From Bacteroidales bacterium (lineage in GTDB: Bacteria > Bacteroidota > Bacteroidia > Bacteroidales > NBLH01), in contig JALSLF010000456.1 in the NCBI GenBank assembly GCA_026988445.1, positions 1 through 10,804 on the forward strand: DNA of 10,804 nucleotides. Direction: 5' to 3'. The position numbers and the translations under genes are program-made. Below the pieces are notes generated by a model. That model searched no databases, was not told where the DNA came from, and saw only the letters and a program-made list of their open reading frames with translations. Positions 1 to 6,280 of the stretch are shown piece after piece (position 1 is the stretch's first letter; every line of letters starts with the position of its first letter).

Positions 1-1
1 A

Positions 2-94
2 ATTGATATTGAAAAAAACGGAAAATTAGTTTTACAGTTTACCGATAATCGTATAAAAAGTTACGCTTTTAAAGAACTGGAGTTTGTATATTAA
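2..94 (+). CDS. C-terminal fragment of an unidentified protein (5' end outside window)
   Basis: Reading frame 2 is open from the left edge to a TAA at 92-94 and encodes 30 residues ending in KELEFVY. The alternating hydrophobic and charged pattern (KLVLQF, YAFKELEF) looks like terminal beta strands of a folded domain. Too little is present to assign a family. The stop codon is followed almost at once by the tetranucleotide tract at 98-181, and no hairpin terminator is visible before the tRNA promoter. The frame could be chance, but the lack of stops and the sensible composition at the edge make a real gene end more likely. Confidence 0.5.
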   Translation: MDIEKNGKLVLQFTDNRIKSYAFKELEFVY

Positions 95-97
95 AAT

Positions 98-181
98 GAG
101 TGAATAGATGGATGAATGAATGAATGGATGAATGAATGAGTGGATAAAAGAATGAGGAAATGGAAAAATGGAAGAATGAGT
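98..181. repeat. Degenerate tetranucleotide tract (GAAT/GGAT/GAGT), 21 units
   Basis: The 84 bases divide into 21 consecutive four-base units with no phase slip: gagt, gaat, agat, ggat, gaat three times, ggat, gaat twice, gagt, ggat, aaaa, gaat, gagg, aaat, ggaa, aaat, ggaa, gaat, gagt. Thymine occurs only at the fourth position of a unit, so the strand is otherwise all purine. The first half is nearly pure GAAT/GGAT and the second half has decayed. Every frame is interrupted by TGA or TAG, so it is not coding. It lies between a gene end and the tRNA promoter. Confidence 0.8.
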
Positions 182-291
182 TTAGGTGAATAAAGTAAAA
201 AAATAGTACAAGAAGGTACTACTCTACAAGATAAATTTACTGATAGTCAAAATTTTACTGAAAAATTAAATAATTCTCAAAAAAAATTTTG

Positions 292-320
292 TTGAAATAA
301 TAATTTATTCACTATATTTG
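292..320 (+). promoter_or_regulatory. Bacteroidota-type promoter of the tRNA-His gene
   Basis: A TTG at 292-294 is followed after 18 bases by TATATTTG at 313-320, a full match to the TAnnTTTG -7 element used by the Bacteroidota primary sigma factor. Transcription would begin around 326, about six bases before the mature tRNA 5' end, which fits a short 5' leader removed by RNase P. Confidence 0.75.
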
Positions 321-331
321 CAGCCCAAAAT

Positions 332-406
<75 letters not shown>

Positions 407-425
407 CTAAAAAATGCCCAAATTT

Positions 426-460
426 AAAGCCGTTTCTATTGAAACGGCTTTTTTGTTTTT
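426..460 (+). terminator. Rho-independent terminator after tRNA-His
   Basis: Perfect 11-bp stem AAAGCCGTTTC (426-436) and GAAACGGCTTT (441-451) with a TATT loop, followed by a T-rich run through 460. It lies 20 bases past the tRNA 3' end and closes this single-gene unit. Confidence 0.92.
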
Positions 461-592
461 TACAAGCTGAAACATCAAAAGCCAAACATAAATAACAGAG
501 TTTTTTATCTTTTTAAACAGCCTGTTTGTAAATTTTCAGCATTAAGTGGTCAAAAAAAATGCTTGTCCGATTTTTTTAAAGATAAAATTTAT

Positions 593-600
593 TATATTCG
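593..600 (+). promoter_or_regulatory. Probable -7 element of the DUF1508 gene
   Basis: TATATTCG differs from the TAnnTTTG consensus at one base. It lies 35 bases before the ATG at 636, giving a leader of about 29 bases. No clear TTG is seen at the expected upstream distance (that stretch is a T run at 571-577). The position helps decide the start codon, because any start upstream of about 607 would not be in the transcript. Confidence 0.45.
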
Positions 601-635
601 TATCATTATTAATCACTTTAAAAACAATTGAAATT

Positions 636-965
636 ATGGGACATCCTAAATTTTTAGTCAAAACAGGAAATGACGGAAAATATTATTTTAACCTAACTGC
701 CAAAAACGGACAAGTAATTTTATCCAGTCAAGGTTATTCATCAAAATCCGGCTGTGAAAATGGTATTGCTTCTGTAAAAACAAATGCTAAAGACGAAATG
801 TTTGAGCGTAAAGAAGCAAAAGACGGACAAGTGTATTTTGTATTAAAAGCTGCAAATTCGCAAGTTATAGGCAAAAGTGAGATGTATAAATCAAAAGCAT
901 CTATGGAGAACGGTATAAAATCGGTTATTGAAAATGCTCCAAAAGCAGAAATGGAAATGGAATAA
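636..965 (+). CDS. DUF1508 (YegP-family) protein with two tandem repeats
   Basis: A 109-residue protein made of two copies of the DUF1508 unit, at about residues 3-50 and 54-103. Each runs as a charged strand, a D/NGxxYFxLxAxNxQVI strand, then (S)xxY.SK...ENGI.SV..NA. The length matches the family (E. coli YegP is about 110 residues). The family is small, cytosolic and poorly characterised, with no established enzymatic activity. The frame continues upstream to 546, but those 30 extra residues would start before the likely promoter element at 593-600 and are not part of the family. ATG 636, preceded by an A-rich stretch, is therefore preferred. The C-terminus is a charged EMEME tail. The gene is monocistronic, ending at the terminator 981-1016. 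Confidence 0.92.
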   Translation: MGHPKFLVKTGNDGKYYFNLTAKNGQVILSSQGYSSKSGCENGIASVKTNAKDEMFERKEAKDGQVYFVLKAANSQVIGKSEMYKSKASMENGIKSVIENAPKAEMEME

Positions 966-980
966 AATATTTTTTTTCAT

Positions 981-1016
981 AAAAAAGCCGCATGAGATAC
1001 TTCTTGCGGCTTTTTT
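981..1016. terminator. Bidirectional terminator between convergent genes
   Basis: A 12-bp perfect stem, AAAAAAGCCGCA (981-992) with TGCGGCTTTTTT (1005-1016) and a 12-base loop, gives a GC core followed by a T run on either strand. It lies 15 bases after the DUF1508 stop and 8 bases after the stop of the minus-strand LRR gene, so it can end both transcripts. Confidence 0.9.
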
Positions 1017-1024
1017 GTTTTGCC

Positions 1025-3496
1025 TTAAAATATTACATTTACGTTTGGATGTGCCTTTTTGTATTTATCCATAAAAGGTTTCATTATTTTGGTATTGTAA
1101 CATTTTACCGTTTGCAGTTGCTCTAAATTCCAAATAGGTTTTAACCATCTGACCGGCGTACTTGAAAATTCAAGATGCACTAAATTATGCATATTTTCCA
1201 AAGCATTTAAGTTTTTAACTTTTGTACCGGTAATTTTTAAAATTTTCAGTTCCTTTAAATTACCAATAGGCGATAAATCATCTACTTGCGTATTTGAACA
1301 ATCCAAAAACTCAAGTTTTGTTAAGTTTTTTATCGGCTCAAGACTACGTATCGGGTTTCTGGCACATTTTAGTTTTGTTAAGTTTGTTAAATTCTTAAGT
1401 GCCGTTAAATCCATAACATCGGTATCGGTAAATTTCAAAACTTGTAATTGCGTAAGCATTTCTATGGGTTTTAGTCCGTTAATGCCTGAGTTATTTTTCA
1501 AATCCAATTCTGTAATATAACTTATTTGAGCAAGTTGTAAGCGATCCGGCTTTTTGCTTGCCTGAACTTTTTCTTTAAAAATAGTTTTCCAATTTTTATC
1601 CAACAAGTTCCACCACTTCTTTAATTCTTCGGTTTGATAAATAACTACCGCTTCGGGTTTACGCACTTTAAACAAACTCACTGCCATTTTGTCTAATTTT
1701 GTATTATCGGCATAAATAAGTTTCAGGTTTTTCAAGTTTGCAATGCTTAATAAGCCGTTTATATCTGTATTATCAGCATAAATAGTTTCCAATTTATCGC
1801 ATCCCATTAAGGGAAGTTGGTTTATGCTTGTAGATGTAATATCTAACAATTCAAGATTTGATAAATTACCGATGGGCGTTAAATCGGTTATGCCGGTTTG
1901 TTTGCATTTAATTTCTTTTAGTTCAATAAGTTTAGACAAAATACTTAAATCGGTAATTTTCGTATTGGAGATATTTATTTTTTCAAGATGTATCAGGTTA
2001 CTTACCGGACTCAGTTCTACAATATCTTCATTGCCCGAAATATCCAATTCTTTAATTAAGCCAAGTTTATGCAAAGCAATTTTATCCGGTTTATCGGTTT
2101 TCATAATTTCGGCAAAGATTTTTTTCCATTCGGGCGATAAATCGTTCCACCATTTTGTCCATACTGCCGAATTATACACTACCAGCGTATTTTTATGCTT
2201 TTGCATATAGGCATCTGCCATTTTTTTAGTTATTCCGGTATTATCGCAATAAATAATACTTGGTTTCAAATCACCTAAGCTTTCAAGACTTGAAACTTTA
2301 GTATTATCAAAATGAATAATTTTCAGTTTTTTAAAATTTTTAAGCAAACTTATATCAGTTATTGGCGTATTGGAAAAACTAATACGCTCTAAATCAGACA
2401 TGTTTTCAATTCCCTTTAAAGATATCACTTTTGTATTATCAAAAACCAAAACTTTTACTTTGCTATACTCGCCAAAAACTTTCAAATCGCTTATTGGCAT
2501 ACCCGACAGCTTTAAATTTTCAACATGCTCTAAATATTCAAGAGGAGCAAGACTATCTACTTTTGTATATTGCATAGAGAGTGTTTTCAAGCTATCCATA
2601 TTTTCCAAAACACTAATATTTGTAATTAAAGTACTGTCAAGTATTAATTTGTTTAAACTACTCATGTATTGTAATGCATTAATATCTTTCACTTTTGTAG
2701 CACTTAAATCCAATTCTTCCATTTTATTTAAATTGCGTAACGGATATAAATCGGCAACATTCGTGTGACTCATGTTCAGTTTTTTCAGTCCCGAAAATTT
2801 GCTCAAAAGACTAATATCGTCAATGGGGCGATTACTAATATCAATTTTTGTAGCTTTTAACAAGCCTTTTATTTGAACAAACATTAAATCGCGAGCCTGT
2901 TTTTCGCCGGTTAATGCTTTTTTCCATTCAGGGCTTAATGCTTTCCACCATGCTTCAAGGTCTGCTTCCACATTGAGTTTTGTGGTATAAATACTTGCAA
3001 TTTTAAGCGTTTGTTCGTCTTCGTTCAAGTTTATTTCAAAATAGCGGTCTTTAAAAACATCAATTTTTTCGCCTTTAATTGTAGTACCTTTTATATTACA
3101 AACTGTACTTACCTTATAAAAAGGTATATTTTCTGAGTTGCTTAAACGTTCAACATTTTTTATTTCAAAGTTAAAACGCACATTTTTAAAAAAGAAATCA
3201 ACATCCTGTAAATAAGCCTGTACATTTTTATAGGTTACGGTTTCTCTGTTTTCGTCCAAATCATCTTCAATCTGTACTTTGTCATCCAAAAAAATCTTGT
3301 CGAAACTTTGATTAATCATAATCTGCTTTTCTTTAACAGGCGTGTATTTACTACCCAAAGCATTTAAAGTGCCTTGATAAAAACGAACAATTTGTTCTGC
3401 TTGCTTGCTATACTGATCCGTTGTATCCGTAGTATTTTGGGCAAAAGAAAAGACAGAAATCAGTAAAATACCGGTCAAAAGTAGATGTTTTTTCAT
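1025..3496 (-). CDS. Exported leucine-rich-repeat protein with three LRR modules
   Basis: The 823-residue protein starts with a Sec signal peptide (KKH, hydrophobic core to about residue 16, likely cleavage near SFAQ at 17-20). Residues about 30-178 form an N-terminal domain. Three LRR modules follow, each opened by a Trp-rich header: W183/W184/W191, W449/W450/W457 and W628/W629/W636, of the type WW..L...WK. The modules hold about 10, 6 and 7 repeats of 22 residues with the internalin-like pattern LxxLxLxxTxIxDLxPLxxLxx. Each ends in a similar footer (about 426-441, 604-620, 805-823) finishing in VVY, VIY or VIF. LRRs of this kind are known as protein-binding scaffolds; no catalytic residues are visible. 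No type IX secretion C-terminal domain or lipobox is seen, so it is probably periplasmic or released by an unknown route. It is the last gene of a four-gene exported cluster, 70 bp after its neighbour. Ligand unknown. Confidence 0.93.
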   Translation of the reverse strand: MKKHLLLTGILLISVFSFAQNTTDTTDQYSKQAEQIVRFYQGTLNALGSKYTPVKEKQIMINQSFDKIFLDDKVQIEDDLDENRETVTYKNVQAYLQDVDFFFKNVRFNFEIKNVERLSNSENIPFYKVSTVCNIKGTTIKGEKIDVFKDRYFEINLNEDEQTLKIASIYTTKLNVEADLEAWWKALSPEWKKALTGEKQARDLMFVQIKGLLKATKIDISNRPIDDISLLSKFSGLKKLNMSHTNVADLYPLRNLNKMEELDLSATKVKDINALQYMSSLNKLILDSTLITNISVLENMDSLKTLSMQYTKVDSLAPLEYLEHVENLKLSGMPISDLKVFGEYSKVKVLVFDNTKVISLKGIENMSDLERISFSNTPITDISLLKNFKKLKIIHFDNTKVSSLESLGDLKPSIIYCDNTGITKKMADAYMQKHKNTLVVYNSAVWTKWWNDLSPEWKKIFAEIMKTDKPDKIALHKLGLIKELDISGNEDIVELSPVSNLIHLEKINISNTKITDLSILSKLIELKEIKCKQTGITDLTPIGNLSNLELLDITSTSINQLPLMGCDKLETIYADNTDINGLLSIANLKNLKLIYADNTKLDKMAVSLFKVRKPEAVVIYQTEELKKWWNLLDKNWKTIFKEKVQASKKPDRLQLAQISYITELDLKNNSGINGLKPIEMLTQLQVLKFTDTDVMDLTALKNLTNLTKLKCARNPIRSLEPIKNLTKLEFLDCSNTQVDDLSPIGNLKELKILKITGTKVKNLNALENMHNLVHLEFSSTPVRWLKPIWNLEQLQTVKCYNTKIMKPFMDKYKKAHPNVNVIF

Positions 3497-3531
3497 TTTA
3501 TAGGTTTTTAAATAATTTTAATCCAAGCTGA

Positions 3532-3574
3532 ACGATTAGCTACTTCAATAAGTACTCAATTTAGCTCTAATCGT
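3532..3574 (-). repeat. Inverted repeat between the 274-residue gene and the LRR gene
   Basis: ACGATTAG (3532-3539) pairs with CTAATCGT (3567-3574), and AGCTA/TAGCT just inside can extend the stem with a two-base offset. The outer arm includes the TAG stop codon (3567-3569) of the upstream gene. No T run follows on the minus strand, so it looks more like an intercistronic processing or stability hairpin than a full terminator. Confidence 0.5.
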
Positions 3575-4391
3575 GTTTTATTAGTCTAATTAAAGAAGAT
3601 TTATCTTTTTCAGGTACTTTCATTAAATTAGATATCAACCAGCCTGAATTATCTCCTTTACGGTTAAAGTTTTGAATTTCAAAATACCAATTATCTATTT
3701 GAAAAATATGAAACTTTAAATCGGTAACTGCCTGAAACTTAAAATTTCCTTGCTTTAAATCGACAAGAAATAAAGTTAAATAATCCGGTTTAAAATTTTT
3801 ATCGGTATAGTATTCAATTTTGTCGGGATAACGTTCAAATATTTTATGCAAATTCATAAAATCCAACTCATGGCTCATAGGATGAATAAATTTAATTTCA
3901 GGAGCCGGCTTTTGATAAAACAATTTATCGTAGCCATACCAATATACATTTATTAATGACCATTTATAGCCTCCCGTTTCTTTCTCAATTTTTAAATATA
4001 AAATCACATTTTCCTCTCTTCCTTTATACAAAAATTTTGTATTCAGTTCGGCAAACCAATTATCACCATAAAAATCATAATACAAAGGATGTCCTGCTTT
4101 TGTTACATCCGTAATAAATTCCGTTTTCAGTGTTGAAGGAATATTATAATTTTGAACATCAAATAAATTTTTCAAATACTTTTTTCTTAAACTTATGTTT
4201 CGATATTTTTTATCCTTCGGATAAAGACGTTTACCTCGCAAATCTTCTTCGCCGTTAAAGCGTCTGATAAACTGATTGATTTGTTTTGTAGATGCGTATA
4301 ATGCCGAAATATCTTCATCCTGAACATATTTTTGCGAAAAAACAGGAAAACTTATTGATAAAAGAAAAATAAATAAAATGACTTGCTTCAT
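3567..4391 (-). CDS. Exported protein of unknown function, probably two NTF2-like halves
   Basis: The 274-residue protein has a Sec signal peptide (MKQ, hydrophobic 4-18, cleavage near FSQ at 18-20). Residues 36-80 are helical and basic (INQFIRRFNGEE, LRKKYLKNLFD). Two beta-rich halves follow: about 88-150 with DNWFAE at 110-115 and GYKWSLINV at 141-149, and about 170-260 with DNWYFE at 233-238 and SGWLISNL at 249-256. Both halves end in an aromatic strand, then a GW/YK strand, as in NTF2-like folds. A duplicated NTF2-like arrangement is therefore inferred, not shown by a family match. No catalytic motif or lipobox is seen. It lies between two genes for other exported proteins in the same orientation, suggesting a shared envelope role. 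Start ATG 4391 is the only one that keeps the signal peptide intact. Confidence 0.85.
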   Translation of the reverse strand: MKQVILFIFLLSISFPVFSQKYVQDEDISALYASTKQINQFIRRFNGEEDLRGKRLYPKDKKYRNISLRKKYLKNLFDVQNYNIPSTLKTEFITDVTKAGHPLYYDFYGDNWFAELNTKFLYKGREENVILYLKIEKETGGYKWSLINVYWYGYDKLFYQKPAPEIKFIHPMSHELDFMNLHKIFERYPDKIEYYTDKNFKPDYLTLFLVDLKQGNFKFQAVTDLKFHIFQIDNWYFEIQNFNRKGDNSGWLISNLMKVPEKDKSSLIRLIKHD

Positions 4392-4461
4392 ATATAATTG
4401 GTATAACTTACCCGACTATCGGTAGATTGATACATTTGATAATTTGTATATTCAAAATTGA

Positions 4462-4515
4462 TTAATTGGTAATTGGTTAATTTTAAAAAAAACTAATTAA
4501 CTAATTACCAATTAA
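4462..4515. repeat. Long AT-rich inverted repeat, 21-bp arms
   Basis: The arm at 4462-4482 and the arm at 4495-4515 are complementary over 21 positions with a single G-T exception, around a 12-base A-rich loop. The arms are themselves made of repeated AATTGGT-like units. It starts 7 bases past the stop of the 190-residue gene on the minus strand. The stem is almost all A/T and only a short T run (CAATTTTG) follows, so a terminator role is possible but not clear. A small mobile palindromic element is the alternative. Confidence 0.7.
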
Positions 4516-4521
4516 CTAAAC

Positions 4522-5094
4522 TTATTTGGTGGTTTCTTTAACACGGATATCGCCAAGTAAAACATCCCAAAAACCAACAGGAATACCATCTATTTGAGTT
4601 TGTTTACGTTCAACATAAACCGTTATATCTTTTTTTGTGGTATCCACATACTTTAATCCTTCTTTGGTAACTCCTTCAAAACGTTGGTAAATGGTTATCA
4701 CTCCCACATATCTACCATCGGGTTGCTTTACCAAATCACTTACATACTGTATATTATACCATGTAATGTTTACCGTTTGATAATTAAGGCGCATCAAGCG
4801 TTCCAAGTATTCACGTACCGGATAATAGGTAACCTTTTTACGGTATAGAGATGATACACCCATTTCACTACCCTCCATAAACAACTCCAAAGCTCTTTCT
4901 ATCACACGATTGGCTTCTGACCAAGGTGTGGATTTATCACCTATAATACTGATATATTTACTTAAATCACGAACTTTTTCCAAAGCCAAACTGTCCACAG
5001 CTGCTTTTCGTTCCGGGCTTAAATCCTGAGCGTATAAATTACCGGCAGTTAGAAACACCGATAGTAATATAATAAAATTTAATGTCTTCATCAT
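4522..5094 (-). CDS. Exported 190-residue protein of unknown function
   Basis: A signal peptide with hydrophobic residues 5-18 ends in NLYA, followed by QD, a good signal peptidase I site after residue 22. The mature part has a helical segment (about 27-72) with STPWSEANRVIERALELF at 55-72. A strand-rich part follows, with VTYYPVREYLERL (88-100), TVNITWYNIQYV (107-118) and GVITIYQRFEG (131-141). It ends in VLLGDIRVKE. The order helix, YPV-REYL, paired long strands resembles an NTF2-like alpha+beta domain, and the same landmarks occur in the N-terminal domain of the LRR protein of this cluster. I do not recognise a named family. Two ATGs stand in tandem (5094 and 5091), and the first is given. 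Aromatic residues are abundant in the strands, but no catalytic set is evident. It lies 68 bp after the lipoprotein gene. Confidence 0.85.
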   Translation of the reverse strand: MMKTLNFIILLSVFLTAGNLYAQDLSPERKAAVDSLALEKVRDLSKYISIIGDKSTPWSEANRVIERALELFMEGSEMGVSSLYRKKVTYYPVREYLERLMRLNYQTVNITWYNIQYVSDLVKQPDGRYVGVITIYQRFEGVTKEGLKYVDTTKKDITVYVERKQTQIDGIPVGFWDVLLGDIRVKETTK

Positions 5095-5117
5095 TTAATA
5101 ATTTAATTTATAAAATT

Positions 5118-5157
5118 AAAATCTTGGTAGAATATTATAATACGCTACCAAGATTTT
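5118..5157 (-). terminator. Hairpin terminator (or attenuator) after the lipoprotein gene
   Basis: A perfect 13-bp stem, AAAATCTTGGTAG (5118-5130) and CTACCAAGATTTT (5145-5157), encloses a 14-base loop. On the minus strand it begins 5 bases after the lipoprotein stop and is followed by TTTTAATTTTAT, which fits intrinsic termination. As the next gene begins only 23 bases further, it may act as a partial terminator that lowers downstream expression. Confidence 0.75.
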
Positions 5158-5162
5158 GAGTT

Positions 5163-5798
5163 TTATTTAACTTTTCGTAAAATTAAAGTCTTAATTTTTT
5201 TATTGGCATCCCATTTAATTTCATCTACTTTATTCGTATTATTTTTAGTATCTTTCAGATAATTCAAATATTTAGTAATGTTTGTAGGTTTGTCGTAATC
5301 TTTTACATGAGCATCTTCAGCAATTATTATCAACACATTAGCCGTATTTGAACTGAACATTTTTAAAGCTTGGTCAATATAAGTATTGGCTTCATCTTCA
5401 CTTCCTGCACTTGCAATTTTTGCAAAATAATCTTCTAATTTATATTCAGGGGTTGATTTACGTTTAATTTCTTCTTTTTCTTTAGTAATTAAACTTTCTG
5501 CCTTAGCAATCATACTGTCTAGCTCATCATCATCAAGATTCATTGCTTTTACATCATTCAAGATTTTTTCTTTCTCCTCAATACTCATATCAGGATTGTC
5601 AAAAATCTTTTGCAAACTTGCTTTTGCTTCAATTAAATTTGTATTTACGTCTTCAACAACTTCTTCATCATCAATAGTAACGGCAGGTTTTTTGGACTTA
5701 CACGATGAAACACTGATCAAAAACACGGCAATAAAAAGAATAAGAACCTTGTTCATCATTCCTGAAACGCTAATAGGTAAAATGTTTCTTGTCTTCAT
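5163..5798 (-). CDS. Predicted lipoprotein with acidic linker and a C-terminal domain shared with its neighbours
   Basis: From ATG 5798 the product has 211 residues. A hydrophobic stretch (about 18-29) ends in a lipobox VSSC with the lipidated cysteine at 33, so it is probably anchored to a membrane facing the periplasm or surface. No acidic cluster follows the cysteine directly, as would be expected of surface-export signals. An acidic linker (41-54) and a charged helical region (55-115) follow. The C-terminal domain has SEDEANTYIDQALKMF at 133-148 and TKYLNYL at 175-181, echoing the 190-residue protein. A TTG at 5828 lies in frame but upstream of the expected transcription start. ATG 5759 would give a shorter, more standard signal peptide (lipidated Cys at 20) and is a real alternative. 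It is first in the four-gene cluster. Function unknown. Confidence 0.83.
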   Translation of the reverse strand: MKTRNILPISVSGMMNKVLILFIAVFLISVSSCKSKKPAVTIDDEEVVEDVNTNLIEAKASLQKIFDNPDMSIEEKEKILNDVKAMNLDDDELDSMIAKAESLITKEKEEIKRKSTPEYKLEDYFAKIASAGSEDEANTYIDQALKMFSSNTANVLIIIAEDAHVKDYDKPTNITKYLNYLKDTKNNTNKVDEIKWDANKKIKTLILRKVK

Positions 5799-5828
5799 AT
5801 TAATTTTATTTTTAAGATTATTATTCAA

Positions 5829-5836
5829 CGAAAATA
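5829..5836 (-). promoter_or_regulatory. Probable -7 element of the exported-protein cluster
   Basis: On the minus strand the sequence is TATTTTCG, one base off TAnnTTTG. A start of transcription near 5822 would leave about 24 bases before ATG 5798. No TTG is found at the expected spacing (a TTTG lies only 11 bases upstream), so the call is tentative. Confidence 0.4.
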
Positions 5837-6280
5837 CAACATTATATCAAATGAATTATGCAGAGAATGTTTTTTTATAAAATTTTAACATTTTTAGCGG
5901 CTCTTTGGAAATTATCAAAACAAACCAGACTACATTAGCTTTAAACGAATAAAATAATGGTTTAGTCTAATGAAGAATAAAATATTTTCACATATAATAG
6001 CCAGTATATTCTTAGTAGAAGTACTATAACAGCCCTATTATTAACTGTATGCACACCGGTTTTTGGGTAGAGTAAGAATAATCTTAGTTATGGTAAGTAT
6101 TTACAATAAGGGGCATTAACAGATATACCCAAATTAATCAATATTCATATCAATCTGAATGAATAATTTATAGCTAAGCCATACGATACATGAAGCGAAT
6201 AAAAAATTCGAGCCATGTATCGCAATAGAAGAAAATAAACATTTATAAGCGTATGTGCAAAAACCAAACAATTTATCTAA
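5837..6280. other. Intergenic stretch without a recognisable gene
   Basis: About 440 bp between the cluster promoter and the stop of the DUF6976-like gene. Frames on both strands are broken frequently and no translated fragment resembles a known family. No tRNA-like or CRISPR-like structure is visible. The one clear structure is the hairpin at 6184-6222. A weak pair CATTAG/CTAATG (5933-5938, 5967-5972) is probably chance. It could hold a small RNA or the remains of a decayed gene, but nothing shows this. Confidence 0.5.
6184..6222. repeat. Inverted repeat (hairpin) downstream of the DUF6976-like gene
   Basis: CGATACATG (6184-6192) pairs perfectly with CATGTATCG (6214-6222). Inside, CGAAT (6196-6200) pairs with ATTCG (6206-6210) around an AAAAA loop, giving a two-part stem with a small internal loop. 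It lies 58 bases beyond the stop of the minus-strand gene. No T run follows on either strand, so it is not a standard terminator. It may protect the 3' end of the transcript. Confidence 0.6.

Noticed and set aside
98..181. CRISPR-like or protein-coding repeat
   Set aside because: Units are four bases with no spacers, and all frames contain stops.
204..221. TAGTAC/GTACTA hairpin upstream of the tRNA promoter
   Set aside because: Only six base pairs with no T run; expected by chance in AT-rich DNA.
546..635. N-terminal extension of 30 residues on the DUF1508 protein, hydrophobic and signal-peptide-like
   Set aside because: It precedes the probable transcription start, is not part of the family, and the domain begins directly after the ATG at 636.
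1824..2768. Two plus-strand open frames (1824-2210 and 2370-2768) inside the LRR gene
   Set aside because: They are antisense to a continuous, clearly repetitive coding sequence and their products have no recognisable motif. The regular repeat keeps the opposite strand free of stops.
5596..5880. Plus-strand open frame antisense to the lipoprotein gene
   Set aside because: Serine/threonine-rich translation of the acidic linker's complement, with no family features.
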